Notes under the pieces: generated by a model
What the model was told of the DNA's origin: nothing
Seen by the model: only the letters and a program-made list of their open reading frames with translations
Database searches by the model: none
Position numbers and translations under genes: made by a program
Shown: one piece after another, positions 1-14,284 of the stretch
How positions within the stretch are numbered: position 1 is the stretch's first letter
Layout: every line of letters starts with the position of its first letter
Source of the DNA: Phoronis australis
Lineage: Eukaryota > Phoronida > Phoronidae
Direction: 5' to 3'
DNA length: 64,000 nucleotides
Assembly: GCA_002633005.1 (NCBI GenBank)
Contig: NMRA01000169.1
Location: forward strand, 85,679-149,678

Positions 1-678
1 ACTTTTGCGTTCTTTTTGAATCGCGGCGTAAGTTTTAAATGTACACGGACATAACGGTGAGGCTCGTGGTCTACAAATTTTGGACTGTCGGATCTTTCAA
101 TTGATAAATTGGAGACGTTAGAACTATAGGATGGCATTTTCCGCATGTAGTTCATAGGCTGGGCGCTTACTTTAGCGCGTTGGGGCCCTTATTGGGGCAT
201 GGGCCCTTATTAGGGCAAATAGCGACAGAATTACATACAGCAGCGTAGTTTAATGCACACCACTCACACGTGGTGCAAACCAGTCGGCCATTCCACATAC
301 CCTAATCAATCCCAATAGCCTTTGCGCGTACCCTAATTTCGGACATGCGCAATCGTTACTGACCTATCGCCAGCATTCTTGACGCACCTTCACTTCGAAG
401 CTGCCATTTAACGCGACAAATAACACGCTGCCGGGTACAACTTGATGTTTGTGTGTCGATATTTTGCAAGGAGGAGGAGCTTGCGATAGGTCAATTGGCA
501 TTGGGTTTAATTATTAAATGGAATTGAATATACAATGATGTTTTTTGCAGAAATGGCCGTCCATAGTTTCGCGTAGCCGCTCTACGAGACCAAATCAACT
601 TAGAGTTTTGTCAGAAGCATGATCTTAACTACCGTCATTTTTTATTATTATTATCAGCGTGCTTATTGACTGCCTTAC
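1..678. other. Probable intron downstream of the last visible lectin-gene exon
   Basis: No CCP, CUB or other recognisable exon was found here on the minus strand, and nothing coding on the plus strand. Exon 15 ends with an open donor, so this is most simply an intron of the mosaic gene. Confidence 0.5.
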
Positions 679-852
679 CGTCACAGGTCGGATTTTCCCC
701 CGACCAGGTACCATTGGCCTGGCAAAATCGCTTGGCTGGGCCCTTCAGTTGATATTCCAGGTCGCATTGGTACTTCGCAATGCTGCCGAATGTGACGGAC
801 TTCAGCTTCACATAACCGTTGGTAGGCTGACCAAGTGGTGGGCAAGATTTCA
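679..852 (-). CDS. Mosaic lectin gene exon 15: CCP (sushi) domain 3
   Basis: Encodes [37 protein letters not shown] and PTCD. It is the last recognised exon; its GTAAGG donor means the transcript continues toward lower coordinates. ATTGCAG acceptor, 58 codons, phase 1 to 1. Confidence 0.93.
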
Positions 853-3800
853 CTGCAATCGAAAATGCCGTAAATTTGGAAAATTTGTTGAATTGTTTTG
901 TCTTAGAAACAAACATGTCTACTTTCATTCTATAATTTCAACGTTTCCTCAGCAATTCACATGCTTAAGGTAAATATCAACTTGCAGTCGGTGATGTGCA
1001 CTGAAATATCCACAACTAGATTTCAACACGAAATTCTGAGTGACCGCGACTTGTGGGGTGAAATGATTAACCACAGGTCAGCTCATTGAACAAACAAGTG
1101 AGGTCAATCGTAAAACTAAAATCTGTGTCAACCTCATACTGTAAGTAATTGGCAATGGGCGTTTTTGCAAAGAGAGTCATGCAACCTGGTTGTGTCTTCT
1201 CCTATCCTACTCTGCGTGGTGTCACATGATTTGGTCTATCTGTACAAAAATCAATGCCTGAAGCGAACCTGAGAGCCAGCAGTTGACCCATACCAGTGGT
1301 ATTTGACTTAATCCCGGATGTCAGAGAATCTTTTGTGAACGAACGCATTACTGGCTCCATACGTACATGTACACTGGGGTACGGACGCGCTCCAAGTGCC
1401 ATTCTCTTCACATACTGCAGAGTTTGCCCCACCGATCAGTTCGTATCCCTCATTACAGTTGTAGTAGGCTACGTCCCCTTTCTCCACGCCTCCATAGAGA
1501 GTCTTGCCGTTGACGGGATTGGCCGGCACAGCACACGTAGATACTGAAATTGTCACGAAAATGGTGTCACATTTGCTCGTCATGTTTCATGTTCAAATTC
1601 AGAAATACCAGCAGTCAAGTCAGTCACAGGGGATAATCCAGGTAAGATTACTTGCAGAAAATAATCAGGAATGTAGATAGTCATTTCATTGTGCCAAGAA
1701 ATATTCTTCAAGCCAGCAGTTCAAAAAAGTGTGAATCATTGAATCATAGAAGGTGTGCTTACATAATCACATTGCTACAGACCTGATCCCAGTTGTATCT
1801 AAATGCTTGCGTCCTGTTCGATTCCTTCCGTACCACAGATCCTTTTGAACGTTAAAACGTTCTGCATACTGGGGAGAAGCCACAAATGCATGTCCAGTGC
1901 TTTCGAAGGAGAATGGATATACAGTATGTAAATATGGGTACTTCGTGACACTGATTTTGATATGATCTGCAAGCCAACATTTTGAAGTATTATGCTGAAT
2001 GAATGCTCACCCCGCCAGTTAAGATAAAAGCCTTTGCCTGTATTGGCTGAGTCGGTCTTCCATAACATATAGATGCTGTCACTGTCTAAAACGGCAGTTG
2101 GAGTGGACTTGCCCGACAGTCGTTCCAACAGTTTGCCAGAAGGGTGGGCCTACAAAGTTTAAATACGCCAGCGTAAAGGACGGGCTATTGCAAACAGCGC
2201 TAACTTATATGTGCTACTATACAGTAGTTTCAGTGTACACTCTCGATTGATGTCTGATTCGACCTCTTTGACAAGATTTCGAATCTTTTTATGGCACAAG
2301 TCATGCGCCTACCCGGGGGGATGGGCTCGGGGGGGCTTGGTGAAGTAGACAAAAAAGTACGCCTCAGAGAAACAAAAAGTCCTACAAAAGAGACAAAAGG
2401 CAGGAACTACCAAAATTCGGCGAACACATAATTCACAGCACTGGAGGTAGGCCTATCTCGTTTTTTAGTAAAGTGTTAAAAGGTTCACAGTCCAAAAATT
2501 CGAGTGAGCGCATGCATATACTGCAGGTTTTTGGCACACCTGCAACATCGCGGTTATTCACCTAAATGTACAGTACGCAGTACAGTTTTAAACTGAGCTG
2601 GTTCATAAGCCGGTAAGAAAAAAATGTCGATGTTTTGATTGCATTTGACAGGGTTTAAATGATAACAGAACAGATGCAAAACACTGGCAGTGTGAACCTG
2701 GGGGCGAAAAACGATGACAGTAAGTACTAGGTTACATCTCGTGGAGAGGTCAGTGATATGACCACCCTCAGGGAAAGAATGTAGACAAATGCATCTTTTT
2801 CCCCCTGGTTTGCAGAGCGAGTTCCTGTCAGTGAGAAACCTTAATCACCGGATTTAAATAGCCATCGCATCTTCTATCAAAATAGGTAAATTAAATCTCG
2901 GAATCTCTGCGTACTGTCCTGCAAAGGGAAAAGTTAACCCTCTCCTACTCAGGATAGGGACAATTGCTAGGGGCTACACGTTTTGAATCGAAAGTAGGGA
3001 TTGACCATGTCATCTGGTGTTAAATCACTTGAATGAGCAGCACATGTAACTCCGTCACTGCCGAAGAGCAGTTAGTGGCGACTTGTGATGGACCTTCAAA
3101 AAACCGTACTTTTGCTCATAGGAAACGTCAAAACCAAATGGGTTGTTAAGGGTTCATTTTAATACAACGTGCGGAAGCTATGGTCAATTGAACCATAGGA
3201 CCTCAAGCATATGGGTCAGTTTGGAGTACCTGTGAGTCACATTAGACATTTTGTCTGTACTTTTTGATTTATTGGATGGGTGAATTTTAATGTACAGTGT
3301 GTGTAATTTCGTGTGCTGCCTCAGTACATGTCACAGTTATTACTGATTGCACTAAATGGCTGACTGCAGATTAAACAGATAAATATACATTGTTTTGTGT
3401 TATCTAAATGTACAAGGATTTCAGATGCAAGCACAACTAATCCTCATGCCAGTGAGATACACTGAAAGGTGTGTGTAAAACAACGTCGGAGTTATGCGTT
3501 GGCTTAAATGTCCAAATGGAATAGTTTTATCTATACATGGTCAAGAATCAGATTAATGTCTTGGACATAAGCCAGTACTCCCTCGTGTACTTACATAGAC
3601 TTCAAGGTTGTCGTACATGAACTCTGATTCGAAATAGTCGAAGTCCAGGATGAGTTTGTGCCCCTTTTTGCCAAGGATGGTCCAAGAGCATTTGGCGTTG
3701 TTGTGATAATTTCCAGGATATCCCGGGCTGGCGATAATTCCAACTGTTCCGACGTAGGTACGGTTCTTTGCGCATTCGACTGCAAGGATTACCAAAAATG

Positions 3801-6800
3801 GCACATGCGTAAAGTGTCCTCAGTTACAATTAAGAGGCCCAGAAATCTAAATAAAGTGAACGAGACTGGTTGACCACTCTTTTTAAGAATTAGTACAGGT
3901 ACTTGCACAGCCTTACCAGGGGACTCGTATAAACGAATAAAACAGACCAATTGTCTACCAGATGAATATAAGATATGAAACATGTTGTGCATTCGTTTGA
4001 TTGGGAAAAGTGGGTAGCCTCTTCAAATTTGCATCTTTACAGAAGTTTGGTAATTTAAAAATTACTGGATGACAAAGTAATCATACTCGTCCACGTCACC
4101 ACCTCTACATATTTGCTATTTTGGGAGGCCTGTGTTTTCGTTGCAAAGCTAAGAACAGTTCAAGAGAACATCCTGCAAAAAAACTCAAAATAGGCCTACA
4201 GAGAAAATAGCGTTCAGTGAAGGGGGCAATTAATGACAGTGATGGTCGGCTCATCACCTTCACACACTAGCTCCGATGTCCTGATATCCCAGCTGTTGTC
4301 TTTCTTGCAGTGGAAAGTGTTCGTCTGAGTTCCGTAACCTCGCAAAGTCAACCCAACCGGACACTCGTAGGTAACGTCACTTCCGCCGGCCTCGTAAATC
4401 TTGCTGCCATACTTCACCGTGGGTGGTTCGGGACATATCTTAACTGAAAATCAATATCAATACAATAGGTTGTAGTAGAAATGATAACATTGTTCGTTGC
4501 AGTAATAGACCTGCTACTCATGGTACTGACGAATGGTTTAGTAGAAATGATGGTGGTGGCAGTGGGAGTGGCTGATAGTAGATACATGTATAGACATAGT
4601 ACGGCGGCAGTGCTGGTGGTTGTGGTATGGGTAGTTGAAGTAGTGGTATTAGACATGGCAGTCATTAAGGTTGTGATTGAAGTGCCCTGGAAAGTGATGG
4701 TTGTAGTAGGTCTAATATTGGAGGCGTTGCTGTTGTTAATGGTGAAGGGCAATTCCAGAATTGTTCATCGAATAGAGTATTTATTTCACCTTTGGTGTTT
4801 GCAAAATCCATACAACACAAGTTGTACTCACAAAGAATGGTTTTTGAAAATCCCGATTCCATCCACTCATTAACGATGTTGACTAGTCACGACTCGCCCT
4901 TCGAGCTACTATGAGGATGAAATCCTCTTTGACACAGTTCCCATGAAGGGTAATTGCAAACGGCCTTCAAAACGGGGTGATTCTGAGTATTTGTATTTGT
5001 TTGACGTGTGGTGTAATTCTACTCGTTCTCGATACGTTTAAGCATAGTGTGCTGTCCTTACTAGATACACATACGTGTAAGGAAACGCTTGCTATACTTA
5101 CGCGTGGTTCCACCACATCCAGGCTGCTGGAATACGACTTTATCTATAGCAATGTCTCCTTTGTAGCTATTTCCTCTGATACCTTCGAACACCAACTGCA
5201 AGGATGACGGAATAAGAGAGGCGCTCATATCTCCTTATATATTTCTTCTTTTATTTCAATTAATTGGCGATTAATTTGGAACACAGAAAATCTCGTTGAT
5301 CTACTGAAGAACAAACAACCCAGATGGAGGGCTGCACACCCTTGCACGTTAAGCGTCTAACAACGTTAACCCAAGTCTGTTCTGGTCCTCTTAAATTACG
5401 CACGTTTTGCAATACCCTATTCCAATTCTACTGATGTGACTCAGTTCATTGAATATCAGTTTAGCCTTACATTAAATTTTCCCCAACTTTTTGGTACAAC
5501 AACTGTAGCGTTCTTCCATTCGTTGCCTTGTCCACCTTTCTGGGTGAAGACAACTTTCTCCTTCAAACTGAATTCCACAGCCACAATTTTCACATTGAGT
5601 GTTTCAACGTCATCGCCATACATGTGGTAAAAGAAGCTGATCTGGAAATGTCAGAGGCGTCACAGTTTAGTTTCACATGAACAGCGATGACGGGTTTTCG
5701 GACAAAGACACAATGGGCATCTTGTGCTCTATAGACACTTGAAGGCAATGTATCAGATGTCCTGTCGAAAATTATTATACCGTGCTATACTTGTTATTAA
5801 TGAACAACGCAGGCGATAAGTAACTACATGTACGTTAAAAACAATACTTTAACCACGCATACATGTACGTTGATAACTGTTTATTAACTGATTACTTCAG
5901 TGACGTTTAATGCTTGCCGAGCACCAGCATTGTGTCCGATTAGAATGAAAATACTTTGTACGCAGACGTTTGGAAGACGACGTCTTTGAAAACGGCACAC
6001 AGTTACAAATGTGCCATGTGTATTGGTATTGCATGAAGAATGACTTGGATTGTGACAGTTACATGAAGCCGGTATTTGTGCAAATTTGTGTAAACTTGGA
6101 TATTTTCTCGTCAAAAATAATCAAACTTAGATTTCAAATAATTTAGGTTCAGTTTCAAGGTTTGTTATCATTATAACTTCGAACTCGAACCCTAAACATG
6201 TTTTATTCCACCCCTAGGTTTGAGCTAAAATTTCTAGGTTCTATTTCGAGTTCAGACTTCATTTTATAGAGCTTTTAGATTTGCCGGATTTTCAGGCGTG
6301 GACTGAACCAGATGCACCTCTTCTCAAACCACAGAAATCAGACACTATCTCATCATTTTACTTTAATAGAACGGAAGAGGTCAAACATGGTTCAGATAAT
6401 AGAACCTGTTCAAGGATATTTATACTTACTTCTGTGTCGCAGTTCTTATTGTCGTAAACGGGCGACGTGAGTCGGGCTACGTAACCGGGAAGACGGGGGC
6501 TTGAAGTTTCAATGTACACGTAGTGCGCTCCTGCATAGTATATGAAAACGGGATTAAAATTCGAGTGCACTAAAGTGAGTTGCAATAACTACACTCACTT
6601 TCTATAATACATTGACAGGGCAGAAATTGTGTGTTAGTGTAAGCGTTTTTGACCAGCCAAGAAAGGTAAATATCTGAGGGCGGGGTGATTTGAAAATGTC
6701 AACTGTCGCAAAGTTTTTTGGTCAATGCCAAATGGGTTTCGCTTGAAATGCTGGATTTTATTATTGATTAGCTTCATTTTTGCCTTACTCTACTCGTCTT

Positions 6801-9800
6801 GGTTTCCATGCAAAATGATAACAGTGTAGTATGCCAGCACAAATTACAACCGTGAAGTCACGTTAAAGTATGCCACGTCACCAATAGCAATGTAGAAGTG
6901 CATGTCATGTATCACTTTTTGAAAGCAAACAGCAAATAATCAGTCATCATGTTGTGAGAATCACATATACTGCAAAGTCCTGTAGGTTACAACTTTCGTG
7001 ATAAAAGGGTGGATAACCAAGCCACTGGTGCGCAAACGTAGTTGAGGCGCGGGAGAGTGTTGCACCAAGTGATTACATACCATCGGCAGCGTAGTCAGGT
7101 CCCGTACCAGAGCTAGATGTCATGCCGCTGTTCCGCTCCCAGGGGAAGTCAGTTCCTGTTGCATCTGTCGTGTAGCCGCAAAGATCGTATTCAAAGCTGC
7201 AGTCATCTTGAAATCACAAGAGCATGTATAAGTATATGAAGGTGAACAAAATCTTTCGCTCTCAGAAAACGACTGAGCAGATCAGGTTCATAAATCACTG
7301 AGACATTCTTTCAATTGGTGATGCTGCCACATTCTTTTCCTATGATTTCAGGTTTTCATACAACGCAAATAACCCATTTGACCCTCTCATAACAAGGCGC
7401 GAAAAAATAGACTGTCAGATTTTTTTCGTGAACAAATAAATCCATTTGATTTGAGTCAGAGTGAAATCGTTCTCTACTCACCAAAAGTTTCTTGCGTAAT
7501 GACGGGTGTAGGTTTTGCTTCGCAGACAAACATATGGGGGTCTCCACAAGGCCTGTCGAACCACTTATTGGAGTTCACCTCAATCGCAGCACAGTTCTCT
7601 TCTACAAAGTGAAAAAATAGCTGTATGGTTTGAAAGAAGTCGTTTCATCACTGCCCATAGACAGCCACTTTGCAACCCCGACATTCTGTTATGGAATTCC
7701 CAGATAGGGCGTCACTTTCCAGTAAAGTGAACAGACGACTTGATTGGACGTACATGTAAAACCCTAAAACCATGCATCATACCAGTCCCGGTAATGAATA
7801 GTAATCGCGCGGCCATTAGTGTTTGTAACGGCTTGCACACAAGATCACAGATTTTGTGAATTGATAATACAAGTAGTTGACGCTCCTTGTATTATAGTCA
7901 ATAGTTTGGTCTTTCCCTTTATGTTTGACTCTACACGTCAGAGCACTTTCAAAGCAATCACCAGACGATACAACATGAAATTCTCTTGCGTTAGCAGGCG
8001 ACCTCTAGTGGTCTTTAAAATGCCCAATCTAGAAATACGGTTATGTGATAATGTAGTAGTTCCTGCTGAAGGTGTTCACGGCGCACGAATTATAATAGTT
8101 TAACTGTGTTCATGAGTAATGATGATATGAGAAATAGATGGATACTTGTTAACTAATACGTATATGAATTGTTCGCGTACTTTGCTACATGTGTAGGAAA
8201 GAAACGAGCTGGAGTAGTGTTTTGTTCGCTTAATGCCACAGGCCCCATGATTTAATCTCAGAAGTCAAACCCAACTCTAAATTAGGTTTCACGTTTTTAG
8301 TTTAATGGTAGCATGTTTTTGTACGCGGTTGACTGCCTAATCCCAGTTCGCCTTCAGTGGTCCCTAGATTAAAGTTACAAACTTGGTACTGAAGCATAGG
8401 AACTGATTACTTTGAGAATGAGATGGAGACTCCCGCAATTAATAACAGATTATTGAAAATTCCAAAATAAAATTCTAAAAACGTTCTACTTGAGCGTAAA
8501 CCATAATCCAGTGGAACACAATATGCATAATTCGGGAAAATACAGTTGCATGTTATGCAGGACCTTATCGAAATGTATGGGCATTAAGCCAAATATCTAG
8601 ACAAACTAGATTTTAACGCAGTAGAAGTACATGTATGTATATTCTGAAAGTAGAACGTTTTTAGAAAACGGACAATCTCCACACAAATAAAAAATTCATA
8701 TTAACTCAACGTTTCGTCTATTTTTTATTTGTGCGGCGATAGTCCGTTTTCTAATCGTACTTTGGTCAAAACATGATGTTATTAGAATGTTTTTAGAATT
8801 TGATTTTTGAATCTTCACCAATTAAATGAGTGACGGGACCATGTCTTTTTACTAACATTTAGCAAAAAAGAAAGGAACATGGAGAGTTTTACGATGTCGT
8901 GTAACCCAGACACTTCCGCTGTCATCAGGCAGCAGAAACATAGCAATATCATAACAGATGGGTGCAACAGTGTTTATAATGCCATCATCAAAACGTGCGA
9001 ATAAACAAAGACGTTGTTGCTATCCAATAAATAATTATTACCTCGTTTCCCGTTAGGTTGTTGTTGGGCATCGTACCAGTTTGTGAAATTCACAGGGGAA
9101 TTGTCAGACCACCTCCAGGTGCCTTCTGTGGCCTGGTCTGACAACCCAATCCAGACATACGTTTCGCTAAAAGAAAATGCGACACATATAGACACACTAG
9201 AATTGATGTTGCAGTACAATAGTAGCGTACAGAGGAACAGTGTAATTGCAGCGAAAGAAGTCTCGACAGCAGCAGCTGCAGCAGCAGCACCACCACCACC
9301 ATTACCATCATCACCACCACCACCACCACTATTACCGGTACCACCACCACTACCGTCACGTACCACCACCACCATCCCCTCCACCATCACCACCACCACT
9401 CAACAATCACTTGACACAGTAGCAGCATTGCAGCAACAGCAGACGAAGCAGTTGCAGAAGACGCCCTTACATATTCGGTAATTTTCCACAGTAACGCAAC
9501 ACACATCTAGGATCTAAACTACCAACTCAATCATTACTAATTGCTGCACTGTATAATGAGGAGCCTAATCTTACCTGTCGTCATATAAACGTGAATTCAC
9601 ATAGTTTTCAATGAGAGCTTGTTCTGCAGCCGAGTTTGAGCTTGCCAGGTGGCCACCTTTGGTGTTACAGTTTGCTTCAGCGCCGATCCACGAGGACTGC
9701 AAACCAGTGGCAACTTGAGTTAAAATTTGTGACAAGTTCCTGTTGCTTAATTCCCTGTTTCAATCTTCATACGAGGACTTTGGCTTTTCAAGACCTCCGT

Positions 9801-12800
9801 GTGGATTGATACGGAGTCTAGTGTTCATTAAACATGCCAACGTTCGGTGTTTTTGTAAACTGAACGCATGAGCGGATCCAGGATTTTGAGTGGGGGGCAG
9901 GGCAGAGTGTAAGCCAGGATTTTGTCCGTCAGACGTTCGCAACCCCGACCTGACAAATGGAATCTGGGAGAATTTTAGGAAGATAAATGGGCCCCCTTGG
10001 CTCCCCTCTAAATCCGCCACTGGATCCACTTGGAAAGTATGTGGTGCGTCCAACGAAGCTAGCATCTTGCAAGTTTATACAGATACATGTAACGCAAGTG
10101 TGACGCAAGGGCTTGTTAGCACTTGGCGAGTAAACATGAAGCATGAAATTTCCAGAATCGCTTCCATTGTTAGTGATTTGTAATTGTGCTGAGAGATTAC
10201 ATTATATTAGGGATTAAGGTATATAACCAAGTTATTTTCATCACTTAACGCGTACCTAAATACAACGAGCACTGACATCATTTTTCAGTGTAAACATAAA
10301 AACCGTCATGTAGTGTAATACGTTTGTTTTTAGTTACCCAAGGTATGACTTTGTGCTGCCGGTAACAAATATCTAACATTTCTCGTTCAGATTTCATGAG
10401 TCGTTAAGTTGCACTGACCTTGTTTTTCACCAGTCGGTAACATGATTCTCCCAGCTGTCTCCAACCATAAGCGCAGGTTCCTTAATTCAATGGAGACACA
10501 TCAGTAAGGCATGGTTAGTTACTACATGTATATATAGGTTAGGTAAAGAGTATGTCCAACCTTTTATAGCATCAGCCGCCTGACAGACTTGCTGTTGTAA
10601 GATTTGTGTCAAAATTTCTCTAACTTACTAAAAATCTAAATTTTTCAGTATAAAAGATCCCAAGCCAAAGTCGGTGTCCAACAGTCTCTGAGGCGATAGA
10701 GATGGTTGGGCCGAAACTCTGCGCAAAAGTGAACCATTGCTCGCATAGTGTTTGTGCGTAAACATTAATTCTGCCAACCCTGCTTCTTGGCAAAAATGTC
10801 ACGCACCTGCTTACTACTCGAAACCTGGGGGACTGTGACTCAAAACTTAATTCAGAAATTTGGTCGTTCACAACTATTTCCGCAAGATGATTAAATCTCA
10901 CTTGAGCAAAAGTGCATAATCTAATATTTTCTAGGAGTATATACTTAACTGCTACATGTAGGCACTGTGATCATTTCCAACAATTATATCTAGAACGGGA
11001 TGCGCTCACTGTCACTTGGCTAAACCACTTTACAGAATTATGGAGAAGCAGGAGCATAAAGCCACGTTTCTGTATAAAATCTTAAGTCACTTTCACGAAA
11101 TAGTAAGTCAACATTGTTCTCCCTTAAAATGACAAAGACAAGATTTTTTTCTTTGAGAACAGCGTTCCTAGCGCGGATCCGAACCTGGAAAATTTGTGGT
11201 TGTAGTCGAGCGATCTGCTGGCGGAGCTTAATCACACTGGATAAATGGCAGACAATTTGTTTTAAGCGTGTTTCACTCACTGCTAAATCCACTGACTTTG
11301 ATTTCGGTGAATGCCTGACAGACAAGGACAAGAAATAGAGATTTTTATGATAACCATAAAGCATAACAGATTTTGTTGTTATAAATCTAACTTCAAGAAG
11401 TCTATCCCATCCAACAATAATCCTAAAACAGCTTTTTAGCCTGTGGCGGGGTTCAATTTTTTCGTGTATAGAACCAGATATCACCCTCCGGAACGGTCCT
11501 TTTTGTATTATATTAGATTACGAGTATAGACTGTCAAGCGCATTACGGCAACATTGGTGACTTAATTATTTTAGAAGTGACCCGAAGCAAGTTCCATGTA
11601 AGGGGCAAAAATCAGCACTTTCTAGAAAAAAATCAACTTTTGATTCAAATCAGTTATCACTCATTGTGAGTTATTTATATCGGTGTCATTATTGTAGGTT
11701 TAACCGAACATGGTCATTCATTAAGTTTCTTGCAGGGGCGGATCCAGAATTTTAAAATGGGAGGGGATCGGATCAAGAATTTTTTAAAAGCGGGGTCCTA
11801 GTCAACAATTTGAAAATTCTAGATTTGATATCACTGAACTTCGAGGGAAAAGGGGGTTCCTGGCCCCCTTGAACCGCTTATGTCTTGTCAAGTATGGTCA
11901 GTTTCAATCGCGTAGGGAGTAGGAAGTAGAGAAAGGAATTCTAGACACTGATTCATGTTGAATGAATTCCGTTGGTGCTATGAGTGGTTACTAAATCAAA
12001 GAGAAAATGCAGCTTTGAAGCCAGTTGTTGAGGCCAGAACATGGCTTATAACCAGTTCAGACAGCTAATGCAATTTACTCTAACTTTACAACGTTCTCAC
12101 CTGTGTTAAGAGCTTGTCGTTTGTGAATTGACTTGGCCTGGCAGATCTGGAATGAACATTTAGAACTGCGTTATCCATAAATGTCTTGGTTCATTCAGAG
12201 CCATTGTCAAAGGCAAGTCCAGCATTGGCTGTACGCTTACGTTTGATTGGTTAATTTTAGTTCTAGAAATAAACTTCAAATCTCATTCTTGTCTCTTTTG
12301 TCGATAAAATGGCATAAAATTACGCAAGATGTCGAACAAAGTGTTGATTTATGTATTTCTGAATCGAGCTATGATGGAAATGGGCAAAGGGAAGCGTGAA
12401 GACGTGCTTTCAAGATGGTCGCAAAGTGATGGACCGTGGTGTGCCAGGCATTCTTGACCTAATACCAATCTATGCACGCCTGCTGAAGTCTAATGGGAAC
12501 CTTTTGTGTATTGTGAGTCTGAGTCCACAATAAGAATAATCACTACTATTGATATCGTAATGATTACTGAATTTCCTCACATTAGTTTTATATTCGTCGC
12601 TGTAAATACAACGACAAAAAATCAATTTTTGAAAACTGAGAAGAACCAAAAGACACGTGAAATGTTGTAGACAAATGGATATGAATACCTCATGCAGTAA
12701 TTTTATGTTGTCTTCGCCCACTGGTCAGCTCTTGTAGCAAAAATCAATAGGTCCATTACCACGTGAGTGAAAGTGTGTGTGATTCATCTTTTGAAAAACT

Positions 12801-14252
12801 GCGAATAAATATTTACTGCCACATATCACATACATTTTGCCTGCAACTGATTCCCAAACATTGTCTTTAAATCGTTAATAGCATCAAAATCATTAGTAAT
12901 CGCGCAGTTTGTGTATAAATCCATTGCATTATCCATGCTGTTTTCGTTATCTAACTACATGAATGAATTGCTAACCTTCGGCGTCACAGGCTGCATTTAG
13001 TTCTGCGAATGGTGTGGTGAACGGGCCAGTTTAATTCAAGAAGACTGCAATTCAATCTCATTTTCTGTTACTCCTAAAAAACAACTATTTTGTAAATTCT
13101 AAGTTTTTGCGGATTTGAAATTATGACTGGCAAACTAAGCCGTTAGATAGGTCAGAAATACTGTAATATTTCCGTCTACGGCACTTATTTCCAATTGCGT
13201 GAAACCAATTATTGTACTATTACACGCCCAGGCCGTAATCTCGTGTTAAGCATTCCAGAAACTGTTTGCCGGTATCCAGCAGGTCGAAGCTGCTCCGATG
13301 TCTCTAGACAGTGTGACTAGTCGAAGAACCTGTAACGTTTCTTTTAGGTACTGTAGGCAGGGTCCTGTTAGCTTGTGGAAATGTTTATATATGATCTAGT
13401 TTAATCTTTTTTAATACCACACCGTTACTTGGCCACCTCATGAATTCACATATCGTACTTATGCGACATAACAACTCCTCATTCGGTTATAATTGACGCC
13501 ATGGGCTTTCGTATATAAGTGCACCTATGTACATGTACTGCCAAGCGTACCAGTTGATAATTATTTATCACTGAACTTTGAACAAATCTACCGAACCACA
13601 TGCGAAGTAATTTGCACACGTCTTAAAACGTCGATAAGTTAATCTGATGGTCAAATATTAATAACGCTCGTACCATGTCGTTATTTAAATTTTAAACGGA
13701 TGCGTCATTAATTATAGCTTTAGTCTGACAAGAATTCTTTGAACTGTTTCGCAACCTTTGCTCTTTGTCATGTGGTTATCGAAACTACCACTGGGAAACC
13801 TAATTCTAATCAATATTACAAATCTTGATGACATATTGATGAAGCGTGGTTTCGACCAACTTTGAAACTTTTTTACCAGTTTTTCCTTTCAACTTGTTGT
13901 ACGTACATATGTTTTAGACGTCTTGTCCCAAAATATTTAAGCGCTAAGTTTACGATGACTGCTTTTCGCTATAACACTAGGGCCTCACTGTCATCCAATT
14001 TCAATCTTCCGAAAATCAGAAGCGAAACTGGAAAAAATCATTTATTTACACCCGGCCCTATTCATGGAAGACCCTGTCTTCAGATGTCAAATCTGCATCA
14101 TCCTTGATAAGCTTTAAAATAATTTTCAGACATCAAGTTAATTAAATGTATTGTGTAGCAAACTTGCTTTCAATATCCTCAGACCAGACTATGTATTTTA
14201 TTCACATACATGTGTCTGTGTGTGAATGTGCATGCGGGTGTATGTGTGTGTG

Positions 14253-14284
<32 letters not shown>

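Noticed and set aside
679-3779. Reading the CUB-CCP-CCP part as a separate complement protease (MASP/C1r/C1s type)
   Set aside because: Exon phases run on continuously from the lectin and MAM exons, there is no second signal peptide or EGF, and no trypsin domain is in the window.
9083-9481. 132-residue plus-strand frame with polyA/polyP
   Set aside because: Antisense of lectin exon 5 and the (CAG)n/(CAC)n microsatellite.
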